Shown: one piece after another, positions 52,433 through 61,581 of the stretch | Position numbering within the stretch: the stretch's first letter is position 1 | Layout of the letters: every line of letters begins with the position of its first letter | Assembly (NCBI RefSeq): GCF_000513195.1 | Contig: NZ_CBVI010000086.1 | Location: forward strand, 43,190-107,189 | Source of the DNA: Bacteroides timonensis | GTDB taxonomy: Bacteria > Bacteroidota > Bacteroidia > Bacteroidales > Bacteroidaceae | DNA: 64,000 nucleotides | Direction of reading: 5' to 3' | Notes under the pieces: model-generated | Database searches by the model: none | The model's input: the letters and a program-made list of their open reading frames with translations, nothing else | Told to the model about the DNA's origin: nothing | Position numbers and translations under genes: made by a program

Positions 52433-52500
52433 TGTTTTTCATAGTATTAGATTTAAGGTTAACAAAAGATTGGCTGTCTGGGATAGATAGCCTTTTTTTA
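52433..52500 (+). ncRNA. Candidate small RNA, about 65-70 nt
   Basis: A perfect promoter is followed about 60 bases later by an intrinsic terminator: GGCTGTCT (52472-52479) pairs with AGATAGCC (52485-52492, one G-U pair), then seven T residues (52493-52499). No frame of use lies between. The only overlapping frame is short and unlike any family. The short transcript would be convergent with the DyP gene. I cannot assign a family; a short leader RNA is the alternative. Confidence 0.55.
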
Positions 52501-52525
52501 TGTTTGCCCAGCATGGGGCGAACTG

Positions 52526-53470
52526 CTAATCTTCTCCAAGTAGATCGTAAGACGGTGCAAAGAACAGGGTCCCGGTAACCGCAGTACTAAAATCAAGCAA
52601 GCGGTCGGTGTTGCCTACAGGATTCCCGATAAACATACTTTCCAACATCTGGCGCGTAGTACTGAATGTACTTGCATATCCAATGAAATAAGTACCGTAT
52701 TCTCCTTTTGAAGTATTGGCAAATGGCATATTGGCACGTACTATTTTTAAATCATCTCCAATATTTGTTACAGCATTATGTGCATTTGCAGGCTTTTCTT
52801 CATCCGACAATTCCACATCATTGAACTTTCTTCGTCCTATCACCTTTTCCTGCTCTTCTACCGGAAGCGCATTCCAGGCATTCATATCGTGAATATACTT
52901 CTGTACAAATACATAACTTCCACCCGCAAAATCCGGATCTTCTTCACCAACTACGGCAAAGTGATAAGGATTCTCGTCTACGGCTGGAGATTCTGTTCCA
53001 TCTACGAAGCCAATGATTGCTTTACCATCCATATATCTGAAACCGTGAGTTTCATCAATAGCTTCGACAGCCCCCTTCAGCTTTTCATCGATGATAGAAG
53101 CAAATTCGTAACATAGCCCCATTTGCCGTGCCCGGATATGAAACAGTATATCACCGGGAGTGGATACAGCTGTATATTTACTTCCCCTTATTTCTTTGAA
53201 AGTTTCCAATTCTTTGGGTTTCCCCTTGCCAGGGAAAATATGATCCCATACATTAGCACTGAAACTTATCGTGCTACTGAACTGTGCATCGGGAAAGCGA
53301 TTACGCATACTACGTATTAACGCTGAGAAATTGGCACATACATCTTTTACTTTGTCAACGGCATCAGGAGATTGATTTAATCCGTAAACGATGAAAATGG
53401 CATTTTCACCTTGTCTTTCGGTTACATCCTGTGGGGTGTTTCCTGCGAATGGATTTTGATGTGAATTCAT
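52526..53470 (-). CDS. Dye-decolourising (DyP-type) haem peroxidase
   Basis: A 314-residue cytoplasmic peroxidase. Its GFVDGTESP has the GXXDG motif with the distal aspartate of DyP enzymes, and it begins HQNPFAGNTPQDVTERQG. SFSANVWDHIFPGKGKPKEL and AGGSYVFVQKYIHDM follow the family pattern. It oxidises substrates with hydrogen peroxide, perhaps in oxidative stress defence. Starts at MNSHQNPF (53470), which has an AAAGGA ribosome site; MKGKSMNSH five codons earlier is possible. Confidence 0.9.
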   Translation of the reverse strand: MNSHQNPFAGNTPQDVTERQGENAIFIVYGLNQSPDAVDKVKDVCANFSALIRSMRNRFPDAQFSSTISFSANVWDHIFPGKGKPKELETFKEIRGSKYTAVSTPGDILFHIRARQMGLCYEFASIIDEKLKGAVEAIDETHGFRYMDGKAIIGFVDGTESPAVDENPYHFAVVGEEDPDFAGGSYVFVQKYIHDMNAWNALPVEEQEKVIGRRKFNDVELSDEEKPANAHNAVTNIGDDLKIVRANMPFANTSKGEYGTYFIGYASTFSTTRQMLESMFIGNPVGNTDRLLDFSTAVTGTLFFAPSYDLLGED

Positions 53471-53485
53471 ACTTTTTCCTTTCAT

Positions 53486-53849
53486 TAAATTTATACTTCA
53501 AAATATAACTTACCAAATGATGTTTTGTTCATACAAAAATAGTGGAATTCCTTCTTAGCATCTGTTGATGAATGTTTAAGCAACGTTAAATGGATGTCGC
53601 TTTTTTGTTCTGATTGTAGTAATAATAGTTCAAAAGGGTATAATTTATAGAAAAAACGTTTTCATAGAGTACAACCTGAAAGTTTTTGTGTTTACATTTG
53701 CAAAGTTGCTTATGTAACTATTCCGTAAAAATTAAGATTTGAAGCTTTGAACAAAAACTATTCAATAGGTGTTAAGCTCATAGCAGCGGAATGACAAGAA
53801 CGCGACTTGTAGAGTTTAGAAAAAGAGAAATTATATAAAAAGATTGCTT
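53486..53849. promoter_or_regulatory. Intergenic region before the ATP synthase operon
   Basis: No gene in 364 bases. TACATTTG (53693-53700) is a -7 match about 150 bases before atpD, with no clear -33 box; it could start a long leader. No other structure noticed. Confidence 0.4.
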
Positions 53850-55370
53850 ATGTCACAAATTATCGGACATATCTCTCAGGTCATCGGACCGGTAGTAGAC
53901 GTCTATTTTGAAGGTACGGATGCCGAACTGATGCTTCCAAGTATCCACGACGCACTGGAGATAAAAAGATCAAACGGAAAAACATTAATCGTAGAAGTGC
54001 AGCAACACATTGGCGAAAATACAGTGAGAACTGTAGCAATGGATAGTACGGACGGTTTACAAAGAGGTATGAAAGTGTATCCCACAGGTGGTCCTATTAC
54101 CATGCCGGTGGGCGACCAGATTAAAGGTCGGTTGATGAATGTAGTGGGTGATTCCATCGATGGTATGAAAGAGTTAGACCGTGCCGGTGCTTATCCCATC
54201 CACCGTGATCCTCCTAAGTTTGAAGATTTGACTACCGTACAAGAGGTGCTCTATACAGGTATCAAGGTTATCGACTTGCTGGAACCTTACAGTAAGGGTG
54301 GTAAGATCGGTTTGTTCGGTGGTGCTGGTGTAGGTAAAACAGTGCTTATCCAGGAACTCATTAATAACATTGCTAAGAAACAACATGGTTTTTCTGTGTT
54401 TGCAGGAGTAGGAGAGCGTACCCGTGAAGGTAACGACTTGCTGCGTGAAATGATTGAATCCGGTGTTATCCGTTATGGTGAAGAGTTCAAGAAAAGTATG
54501 GAAGAAGGAAACTGGGATTTATCTAAGGTAGATTATAGTGAAGTGGAGAAATCACAGGTATCTTTGATATTTGGGCAGATGAACGAACCTCCCGGTGCGC
54601 GTCAATCAGTGGCATTGTCCGGGCTGACGGTGGCGGAAGCTTTCCGTGATCAGGGTGCTGAAACTGGTGGTTCACGTGATATCCTGTTCTTTATCGATAA
54701 TATTTTCCGTTTCACACAAGCAGGTTCCGAAGTGTCCGCTTTGTTGGGACGTATGCCTTCGGCTGTAGGTTACCAACCTACGCTGGCTACTGAAATGGGT
54801 GCTATGCAGGAGCGTATTACTTCTACCCGAAATGGATCTATCACTTCTGTACAGGCTGTATATGTGCCTGCCGATGACTTGACTGACCCAGCACCTGCTA
54901 CTACATTTACGCACCTGGATGCCACGACGGTATTGAGCCGTAAAATTACTGAGTTAGGTATTTATCCTGCCGTTGATCCGCTGGAATCTACTTCACGTAT
55001 CCTCGACCCGCATGTTGTGGGAGAAGAGCATTATGAAGTGGCGCAACGGGTGAAACAAATTCTGCAACGTAACAAGGAATTGCAGGATATTATTTCTATC
55101 CTTGGTATGGAAGAACTTTCGGATGCCGACCGTACATTGGTGAATCGTGCACGTCGAGTGCAACGTTTCTTATCTCAGCCTTTTGCCGTTGCCGAACAAT
55201 TTACAGGTGTACCGGGAACGATGGTGTCCATAGAAGACACTATCAAAGGCTTTAAGATGATTCTGGATGGTGAGGTGGACTATCTACCCGAACCTGCTTT
55301 CTTGAATGTCGGTACGATTGAAGAAGCGATAGAGAAAGGTAAGAAATTGCTGGATCAGGTAAATAATTAA
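53850..55370 (+). CDS. atpD: F1 ATP synthase beta subunit
   Basis: A 506-residue catalytic subunit. It carries the Walker A loop GLFGGAGVGKTVLIQELINN, the glutamate in GERTREGNDL, and FIDNIFRFTQAGSEVSALLG. With alpha it hydrolyses or makes ATP at the inner face of the membrane. First gene of the operon; order D-C-I-B-E-F-H-A-G is the Bacteroidetes one. The ATG at 53850 is used; the TTG two codons earlier is unlikely. Confidence 0.97.
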   Translation: MSQIIGHISQVIGPVVDVYFEGTDAELMLPSIHDALEIKRSNGKTLIVEVQQHIGENTVRTVAMDSTDGLQRGMKVYPTGGPITMPVGDQIKGRLMNVVGDSIDGMKELDRAGAYPIHRDPPKFEDLTTVQEVLYTGIKVIDLLEPYSKGGKIGLFGGAGVGKTVLIQELINNIAKKQHGFSVFAGVGERTREGNDLLREMIESGVIRYGEEFKKSMEEGNWDLSKVDYSEVEKSQVSLIFGQMNEPPGARQSVALSGLTVAEAFRDQGAETGGSRDILFFIDNIFRFTQAGSEVSALLGRMPSAVGYQPTLATEMGAMQERITSTRNGSITSVQAVYVPADDLTDPAPATTFTHLDATTVLSRKITELGIYPAVDPLESTSRILDPHVVGEEHYEVAQRVKQILQRNKELQDIISILGMEELSDADRTLVNRARRVQRFLSQPFAVAEQFTGVPGTMVSIEDTIKGFKMILDGEVDYLPEPAFLNVGTIEEAIEKGKKLLDQVNN

Positions 55371-55393
55371 AAAATAAAAGAAGGAAAGAGGCT

Positions 55394-55639
55394 ATGAAGA
55401 AGTTGTATTTGAACATAGTGTCTCCTGAAAAGGAAATTTATAATGGAGAAGTGGAAAGTGTAACGCTACCTGGCACGATAGGAACGTTTACCATCCTTCC
55501 GCAACATGCACCCATTGTGTCTTCGCTTCGTGAAGGTAAGGTGATGTATGTACCGACAGAAGGAGAAGAACAGACTCTTGACATAGAGGGTGGTTTCATT
55601 GAGTTAAGTGGTGGAGTGGTTTCTGCCTGCGTAGACTGA
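55394..55639 (+). CDS. atpC: F1 ATP synthase epsilon subunit, short form
   Basis: An 81-residue protein comprising only the beta-sandwich half (LYLNIVSPEKEIYNGEVESV, LPGTIGTFTILPQHAPIVSS, LSGGVVSACVD). The C-terminal helical hairpin of longer epsilon subunits, which can inhibit hydrolysis, is missing. It lies 23 bases after atpD. Confidence 0.93.
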   Translation: MKKLYLNIVSPEKEIYNGEVESVTLPGTIGTFTILPQHAPIVSSLREGKVMYVPTEGEEQTLDIEGGFIELSGGVVSACVD

Positions 55640-55688
55640 AATAGTCTTTTCATCCTTAATTCTTTCATTCTTAATTTTAAATAATACT

Positions 55689-56114
55689 ATGAGTATCAGC
55701 TTGACAAAGCGCAATTTTTTATATCAGATCACCCTGTTGACATTAATAGCAGGATGGGTAGGCGCAGGGATTTTACATTATTTATTGCCTGGACATTATT
55801 TTGGAGGATACCCTTTCATTCCGGTATATTTCTTCTTGTTCGGGCTTTTTGAAATATCTATGTTTGATGCTTGCCGTAAGCATGCCCCGCAAAAGATGTT
55901 GCTGCTTTACATGGCGATGAAGGTGATGAAGATGTTGCTTTCTGTGATACTCTTGGTGGTGTACTGCTTTGCAGTGCGGGAAGAAGCTAAGTTATTCCTG
56001 CTGACATTCATCCTTTACTATATAGTCTATCTGATATATGAGACTTGGTTCTTTTTTACTTATGAAGTAGGAAAGAAACAGAAAAAAGAAAAGAAAAATG
56101 AAACAAATGCGTAA
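55689..56114 (+). CDS. AtpI-like membrane protein of the ATP synthase operon
   Basis: A 141-residue protein with four hydrophobic helices (LLTLIAGWVGAGILHYLL; FIPVYFFLFGLFEIS; MAMKVMKMLLSVILLVVYCF; FLLTFILYYIVYLIYETWFF) and a basic C-terminal tail. Its place between atpC and atpB matches the AtpI-like assembly factor of other Bacteroidetes operons. Helps c-ring assembly in relatives; not shown here. Overlaps atpB by 17 bases. Confidence 0.7.
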   Translation: MSISLTKRNFLYQITLLTLIAGWVGAGILHYLLPGHYFGGYPFIPVYFFLFGLFEISMFDACRKHAPQKMLLLYMAMKVMKMLLSVILLVVYCFAVREEAKLFLLTFILYYIVYLIYETWFFFTYEVGKKQKKEKKNETNA

Positions 56115-57249
56115 TCTATTGACTGGAATATTCCTGATGCTGGGAATGCTGCTTACTACCTTGCCTGTTGTGGCACAGGGGATTGAAGCGGAACTTGACA
56201 GCGTAGCCAAACGGGATGATGTCACTTCTACCGAACAGAAAGAAAACACGGTGGATGTGAAAGAGATCGTCTTCGGGCACATTGGCGATGCTTACGAGTG
56301 GCATATTACCACATGGGGAAAAACGCACGTCACTATCCCATTACCTATTATTGTATATAGCTCGCAGACTGGTTGGCACGCTTTCCTCTCTTCACGGTTG
56401 GAAGAAAATGGAGGATCTTATGAAGGATTCTTCATAGCTCCGGCAGGTAGCAGGTACGAAGGTAAGTTGGTTGAGCATGATGCAGCCGGAAACGAAATAC
56501 GTCCTTGGGATATTTCTATCACAAAAGTGACACTGTCACTGTTGATTAACAGTGTATTGCTACTTGTCATTATTCTGGCCGTTGCCCAGTGGTATCGTAA
56601 ACATCCGCAAGGTAGTGCGGCTCCGGGCGGCTTCATCGGATTTATGGAGATGTTTATCATGATGGTGAATGACGATATCATTAAGAGTTGTGTAGGGCCG
56701 AAGTATCGGAAGTTTGCTCCTTACCTGCTGACAGCGTTCTTCTTCATCTTTATAAATAATATCATGGGGTTGATTCCCATTTTCCCGGGTGGAGCTAATG
56801 TGACGGGTAATATTGCTATTACGATGGTTCTGGCACTTTTTACATTTGTTGCCGTCAACCTGTTCGGAACGAAAACCTATTGGAAAGATATTTTTTGGCC
56901 GGATGTGCCTTGGTGGCTGAAGGTTCCTGTACCGATGATGCCTTTTATTGAATTCTTCGGTATCTTCACCAAACCATTTGCCTTAATGATCCGTCTTTTT
57001 GCCAATATGTTGGCTGGACACATGGCAATGTTGGTGTTAACATGTCTGATCTTTATTTCCGCCAGTATGGGACCTGCGCTTAACGGTACGCTTACCGTGG
57101 CATCTGTACTGTTCAATATCTTTATGAATGCATTGGAACTATTGGTGGCATTTATCCAGGCATACGTATTCACTATGTTGTCTGCCGTATTCATCGGACT
57201 GGCTCAGGAAGAGCATAAAGAAGTAAAAGTGAAAGAAAACAACAATTAA
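56098..57249 (+). CDS. atpB: F0 ATP synthase subunit a, with N-terminal extension
   Basis: A 383-residue membrane subunit. A cleavable-looking signal (RNLLTGIFLMLGMLLTTLPVVA) and an extracytoplasmic segment of about 110 residues precede the usual helices, so the protein is about 110 residues longer than the E. coli subunit. The proton channel helix ALMIRLFANMLAGHMAML has the essential arginine, and the last helix has FIQAYVFTMLSAVFIGLA. It forms the half-channels beside the c-ring. Confidence 0.94.
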   Translation: MKQMRNLLTGIFLMLGMLLTTLPVVAQGIEAELDSVAKRDDVTSTEQKENTVDVKEIVFGHIGDAYEWHITTWGKTHVTIPLPIIVYSSQTGWHAFLSSRLEENGGSYEGFFIAPAGSRYEGKLVEHDAAGNEIRPWDISITKVTLSLLINSVLLLVIILAVAQWYRKHPQGSAAPGGFIGFMEMFIMMVNDDIIKSCVGPKYRKFAPYLLTAFFFIFINNIMGLIPIFPGGANVTGNIAITMVLALFTFVAVNLFGTKTYWKDIFWPDVPWWLKVPVPMMPFIEFFGIFTKPFALMIRLFANMLAGHMAMLVLTCLIFISASMGPALNGTLTVASVLFNIFMNALELLVAFIQAYVFTMLSAVFIGLAQEEHKEVKVKENNN

Positions 57250-57276
57250 TAATAAACCATTTAAAAACAAAAGATT

Positions 57277-57534
57277 ATGTTACTATCTGTATTATTGCAA
57301 GCTACTGCAGCTGCAGCCGGAATTAGTAAATTAGGTGCAGCAATCGGCGCCGGACTTGCCGTTATTGGCGCAGGTTTGGGTATTGGTAAAATTGGTGGTT
57401 CAGCTATGGAGGCTATTGCCCGCCAGCCGGAAGCATCGGGAGACATTCGTATGAACATGATTATCGCTGCTGCATTGATTGAAGGTGTTGCTCTGTTGGC
57501 AGTAGTTGTGTGTCTGTTAGTGTTCTTCTTATAA
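57277..57534 (+). CDS. atpE: F0 ATP synthase subunit c
   Basis: An 85-residue two-helix hairpin. Helix 1 has the glycine-rich GAGLAVIGAGLGIGKIGG; the loop has ARQPEASGDIR; helix 2 has the ion-binding glutamate in AALIEGVALLAVVV. The Na+-binding residues of Ilyobacter-type rings (Gln in helix 1, Ser-Thr after the Glu) are replaced by Ile, Gly and Val, so protons are the likely ion. Confidence 0.95.
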   Translation: MLLSVLLQATAAAAGISKLGAAIGAGLAVIGAGLGIGKIGGSAMEAIARQPEASGDIRMNMIIAAALIEGVALLAVVVCLLVFFL

Positions 57535-57553
57535 TTAAAACGTAGATAAAATT

Positions 57554-58060
57554 ATGTCATTGTTATTACCCGATAGTGGTCTGCTGTTCTGGATGCTTTT
57601 GTCGTTCGGTGTGGTGTTTGTGGTGTTGGCGAAGTATGGCTTTCCTGTCATTACTAAGATGGTAGAAGGCCGTAGAACCTACATAGACCAATCGCTGGAA
57701 GTGGCAAAAGAAGCTAATGCGCAACTTCAAAGACTAAAAGCTGAGAGCGAAGCACTGGTTGCTGCTGCCAACAAGGAGCAAGGACGCATCCTGCGGGAGG
57801 CGATGCACGAACGTGACAAGATTATCGTTGAAGCACGCAAACAGGCGGAAGCCGCCGCGCAGAAAGAGCTGGACGATGTGAAGAAGCAGATACAGCAAGA
57901 AAAGGAAGAGGCGATACGCGATATCCGTCGCCAGGTTGCCGTGCTTTCTGTGGATATTGCGGAGAAAGTAATCCGTAAGAATCTGGATGAAGAGCACGAA
58001 CAAATGGAGATGATAGACCGGATGCTGGACGAGGTGCTGGCAGCCTCAAGAAGCAATTAA
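57554..58060 (+). CDS. atpF: F0 ATP synthase subunit b
   Basis: A 168-residue stator subunit: one N-terminal membrane helix (LLFWMLLSFGVVFVVLA) and a long charged coiled coil (about 35-165) rich in Glu, Lys, Ala and Gln. It links F0 to F1 and lies 19 bases after atpE. Confidence 0.94.
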   Translation: MSLLLPDSGLLFWMLLSFGVVFVVLAKYGFPVITKMVEGRRTYIDQSLEVAKEANAQLQRLKAESEALVAAANKEQGRILREAMHERDKIIVEARKQAEAAAQKELDDVKKQIQQEKEEAIRDIRRQVAVLSVDIAEKVIRKNLDEEHEQMEMIDRMLDEVLAASRSN

Positions 58061-58136
58061 GTAGCGATAAGCGATTAGTGATGAATGATTAGCGAAATGT
58101 TGGTCATGAGTCGCTAATCACTAACAATTAAAGGAA
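58061..58136 (+). repeat. Self-complementary spacer, atpF-atpH
   Basis: TGATTAGCGA (58087-58096) pairs with TCGCTAATCA further on, and GATTAGTGAT-like words occur on both sides. The 76-base spacer can form a hairpin. Similar words occur in the terminator hairpin at 63793-63822. Confidence 0.6.
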
Positions 58137-58697
58137 ATGGATATAGGAATTGTTTCGATGCGATATGCCAAAGCGTTGATAGAATACGCAAAAGGTACGG
58201 GGGCTGAAGACCGCGTATACTATGAATTGCGTATGCTGGAACGAAGCTTCCGTAAGCATCCTGATTTACGGGAAGTGTTGGATAACCCCATTTTGAAGAC
58301 TAAGGAGAAGTTTGCTCTGATTTGCACTGCTGCCGTAGGCAATGGAGAAGTGAGCCGGGAATTTTCCCGCTTCATAACACTTGTGTTGAGAAACCGCCGG
58401 GAGTATTATTTGCAGTACATCTGTCTGACTTATCTTGATCTATACAGGAAATTGAAGCATATCGGCGTAGGAAAGCTGATTACGTCTGTACCTGTGAGCC
58501 GGGAAGTTTGGGAGCGCATTCGAGATAGTGCTTCTACTTTGCTACATGCACAGATGGAGTTACAAACTGAAGTTGATCCTTCGATTGAAGGGGGCTTTAT
58601 ATTTGATATCAACGATTTCCGGCTGGATGCCAGTATCGCCACGCAACTAAAGAGAGTGAAACAACAGTTCATTGATAAGAACAGAAGAATAGTGTGA
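58137..58697 (+). CDS. atpH: F1 ATP synthase delta subunit
   Basis: A 186-residue stator protein of the OSCP/delta family: GIVSMRYAKALIEYAKGTG at the start and VDPSIEGGFIFDINDFRLDA near the end, matching the conserved C-terminal hairpin. It connects b to alpha. The downstream spacer is a repeat. Confidence 0.93.
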   Translation: MDIGIVSMRYAKALIEYAKGTGAEDRVYYELRMLERSFRKHPDLREVLDNPILKTKEKFALICTAAVGNGEVSREFSRFITLVLRNRREYYLQYICLTYLDLYRKLKHIGVGKLITSVPVSREVWERIRDSASTLLHAQMELQTEVDPSIEGGFIFDINDFRLDASIATQLKRVKQQFIDKNRRIV

Positions 58698-58817
58698 TTT
58701 ACGATTGGACGATTTACGATTTACGATTAGGGTTACTCTACATTGTAAGTCGTGAATTGGACTTAATGATGGTAATCTCAATCGTAAATTGTAAATAACT
58801 AAATCGTAAATAGAATC
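58698..58817 (+). repeat. Spacer repeat A, atpH-atpA
   Basis: It opens with ATTTACGATTGGACGATTTA and continues with tandem TTTACGA words, then GTTACTCTAC, and closes with TCAATCGTAAAT and AACTAAAT. The opening and closing parts are near-complementary (ATTTACGATT against AATCGTAAAT) and nearly identical to the spacer after atpA. Confidence 0.8.
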
Positions 58818-60401
58818 ATGTCTGAAAATATAAAAGTAAGCGAAGTCTCCAATATTCTCCGTCACCAGTTAGAGGGAATTGATACCCGCGTGCAGTTGGA
58901 TGAAATCGGTACGGTGCTGCAAGTCAGTGACGGTGTGGCACGTATCTACGGACTGCGCAATGCTGAAGCAAACGAACTGTTGGAGTTTGACAACGGTATC
59001 AAGGCGATTGTGATGAATCTGGAAGAGGACAACGTAGGAGCTGTTTTGCTGGGTCCTACAGATAAAATCAAAGAAGGCTACGTCGTAAAGCGTACCAAGC
59101 GAATTGCTTCCATTATGGTGGGAGAGGGCATGCTGGGACGTGTTATCGATCCCTTGGGAGCACCACTGGATGGTAAGGGACTCATTGGTGGAGAGCTGTG
59201 CGAAATGCCTTTGGAACGTAAAGCGCCGGGCGTTATCTTTCGTCAGCCTGTGAACCAGCCGTTACAGACTGGACTAAAAGCTGTGGATGCCATGATACCT
59301 ATCGGTCGTGGACAGCGTGAGTTAATTATCGGTGACCGTCAGACGGGAAAGACAGCTATTGCCATCGATACGATCATTAACCAGCGTGCCAATTATGAGG
59401 CAGGCGATCCTGTATATTGTATTTATGTAGCCATAGGGCAGAAAGGTTCTACTGTAGCTACTATTGTGAATACCTTGCGTGAGAATGGCGCAATAGATTA
59501 TACGATTGTGGTTGCCGCTACGGCAGGTGATCCTGCGGCATTGCAGTATTATGCTCCGTTTGCAGGTGCTGCCATTGGTGAATATTTCCGTGATACCGGT
59601 CGTCATGCACTGGTGGTTTATGATGACCTTTCCAAGCAGGCGGTAGCTTATCGTGAGGTATCACTGATTTTGCGTCGTCCTTCAGGGCGTGAAGCCTATC
59701 CAGGTGATATCTTCTATCTGCATTCCCGTTTGCTGGAACGTGCAGCACGTATTATCAATCAGGAAGAAGTGGCACGTGAAATGAATGATTTGCCGGAAAG
59801 TCTGAAAGGCAAAGTAAAAGGTGGCGGTTCGCTGACTGCACTGCCTATTATCGAGACACAGGCAGGAGACGTATCTGCATATATCCCAACGAATGTGATT
59901 TCTATCACTGACGGACAGATATTCCTTGATACAGACTTGTTTAACCAAGGTAACCGCCCGGCTATCAATGTGGGTATCTCTGTGAGTCGTGTGGGTGGTA
60001 ATGCTCAGATTAAGGCGATGAAGAAAGTGGCTGGTACATTGAAGATAGACCAGGCACAGTATCGCGAGCTGGAAGCATTTACGAAGTTCAGCGGCGATAT
60101 GGATCCTGTTACTGCATTGACCATTGATAAAGGACAAAAGAATACCCGTTTATTGGTTCAGCCGCAATACAGTCCGATGCCGGTAGAAAAGCAGATTGCC
60201 ATTCTGTATTGTGGTACACATGGCTTACTGCGTAATGTTCCGTTGGATAAAGTAACAGATTTTGAAAGGAGTTTCCTTGAAGCGCTTGAAATGAACCACC
60301 GCACTGATGTGCTCGATGTACTGAAGAGTGGTGCCATTGACGATGATGTCTGCAAGAAGATAGAGGAAACTGCAGATCTGATGTCGAAACAATACTTGTA
60401 A
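58818..60401 (+). CDS. atpA: F1 ATP synthase alpha subunit
   Basis: A 527-residue non-catalytic nucleotide-binding subunit: GDRQTGKTAIAIDTIINQ (P-loop), VVYDDLSKQAVAYREVSLIL, and the regulatory RIYGLRNAEANELLEF start. It makes the hexamer with beta. Flanked on both sides by the two spacer repeats. Confidence 0.97.
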   Translation: MSENIKVSEVSNILRHQLEGIDTRVQLDEIGTVLQVSDGVARIYGLRNAEANELLEFDNGIKAIVMNLEEDNVGAVLLGPTDKIKEGYVVKRTKRIASIMVGEGMLGRVIDPLGAPLDGKGLIGGELCEMPLERKAPGVIFRQPVNQPLQTGLKAVDAMIPIGRGQRELIIGDRQTGKTAIAIDTIINQRANYEAGDPVYCIYVAIGQKGSTVATIVNTLRENGAIDYTIVVAATAGDPAALQYYAPFAGAAIGEYFRDTGRHALVVYDDLSKQAVAYREVSLILRRPSGREAYPGDIFYLHSRLLERAARIINQEEVAREMNDLPESLKGKVKGGGSLTALPIIETQAGDVSAYIPTNVISITDGQIFLDTDLFNQGNRPAINVGISVSRVGGNAQIKAMKKVAGTLKIDQAQYRELEAFTKFSGDMDPVTALTIDKGQKNTRLLVQPQYSPMPVEKQIAILYCGTHGLLRNVPLDKVTDFERSFLEALEMNHRTDVLDVLKSGAIDDDVCKKIEETADLMSKQYL

Positions 60402-60518
60402 TTTACGATTGGACGATTTACGATTTACGATTAGAGTTACTCTACGTTGTAAATGATAAATCGGACAAGCCAAAGTAATTTCAATCGTAAATCGTAAATA
60501 ACTAAATAGTAAATAGAA
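60402..60518 (+). repeat. Spacer repeat B, atpA-atpG
   Basis: The first 36 bases are the same as in the atpH-atpA spacer, followed by GTTACTCTAC with minor changes. The middle differs, and the last part (TCAATCGTAAATCGTAAATA and onward) matches again. Total about 117 bases. It can form the same hairpin. Confidence 0.8.
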
Positions 60519-61406
60519 GTGGGTTCTTTAAAAGAAGTAAAAAACAGAATAAACTCCGTCAAGAGTACGCGTCAGATAACATCAGCGATGAAGATGGTGG
60601 CATCCGCTAAGTTGCACAAGGCACAGACACGGATTGAGAATATGCTGCCTTACCAACAGAAACTGAATGAAATTCTGACTAACTTCTTGTCTACAGATGC
60701 CACGTTTGAGTCACCTTATACCGAGGTACGTTCCGTAACACGGGTGGCGATTGTGGTTTTCTCATCCAACAGTTCGCTGTGCGGAGCTTTTAACGCGAAT
60801 GTGGTAAAAAAGCTTGGAGAAACGCTGGAAGAATATAAATCACTTGGTAAAGAGAATATTCTGATATATCCTGTAGGAAAGAAAGTAGAGCAGGCAGTGA
60901 AAAAGTTGGGCTATACATCGCAGGGAAGTTATCAAGGGATGGCGGATAAACCATCATATATGCAAGCGTATGAACTTGCTGCATTGTTGATGCAAGAGTT
61001 TATGGAAAAGCAAATCGATCGTGTGGAACTGATTTATCATCACTTTAAATCAATGGGTTCGCAGATATTGATGCGTGAAGAATATCTTCCTATTGATTTG
61101 AGCAAGGTGGCAGCAACTGCTGCAACAGAAGGATCGGGAAAGCGTGGTTTCCAGAATGATTATATTGTAGAACCATCTGTCGGACAGCTGATTGCTGATT
61201 TATTGCCGAAGGTGTTGAGTCAGAAACTATTTACTGTGCTTCAGGATTCTAATGCTTCTGAACATGCTGCGCGTACACTTGCCATGCAGACTGCAACAGA
61301 TAATGCGAATGAACTGATACAGGATTTGACGAAGCAATATAACAAGAGCAGACAACAGGCAATTACAAATGAATTGCTGGATATTATAGCAGGAAGTCTG
61401 AAGTGA
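60519..61406 (+). CDS. atpG: F1 ATP synthase gamma subunit
   Basis: A 295-residue rotor shaft. It starts with a GTG: GSLKEVKNRINSVKSTRQIT, then SAMKMVASAKLHKAQ, the conserved N-terminal helix; the C-terminal helix is MQTATDNANELIQDLTKQYN. It lies after spacer repeat B and ends the operon. Confidence 0.95.
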   Translation: MGSLKEVKNRINSVKSTRQITSAMKMVASAKLHKAQTRIENMLPYQQKLNEILTNFLSTDATFESPYTEVRSVTRVAIVVFSSNSSLCGAFNANVVKKLGETLEEYKSLGKENILIYPVGKKVEQAVKKLGYTSQGSYQGMADKPSYMQAYELAALLMQEFMEKQIDRVELIYHHFKSMGSQILMREEYLPIDLSKVAATAATEGSGKRGFQNDYIVEPSVGQLIADLLPKVLSQKLFTVLQDSNASEHAARTLAMQTATDNANELIQDLTKQYNKSRQQAITNELLDIIAGSLK

Positions 61407-61415
61407 TAAAGCTAA

Positions 61416-61480
61416 AAGCTACGAGTGGCTGCGCTATGTTCCGAAAAGCACTCGTAACTTGTAGCTCGTAGCTTGTCACT
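61416..61480 (+). terminator. Hairpin region after atpG
   Basis: AAGCTACGAGTG (61416-61427) can pair either with CACTCGTAACTT (61449-61460, one mismatch) or with CTCGTAGCTT just after. A T-run follows 61490. It is a probable operon end, but two stems are possible. Confidence 0.55.
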
Positions 61481-61581
61481 CTTATAGCTTTTTTCCTTTT
61501 TTTGCAAAAAGATGTGCCAATGGAGGCTTTAGCTCTTTTATTTGTGTTACCTTTACACCTCCAACCAACATTGATGAAATA

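Larger units (their letters stand above)
52200..52525. other. Intergenic region with nested hairpin and candidate small RNA
   Basis: No protein gene in these 326 bases. It holds the large hairpin at 52228-52297 and a promoter/terminator pair spanning 52397-52500. Confidence 0.7.

Noticed and set aside
52375..52578. Plus-strand frame of 67 codons over the candidate small RNA
   Set aside because: It begins upstream of the promoter, runs through the terminator and overlaps the DyP gene end; the sequence resembles no family.
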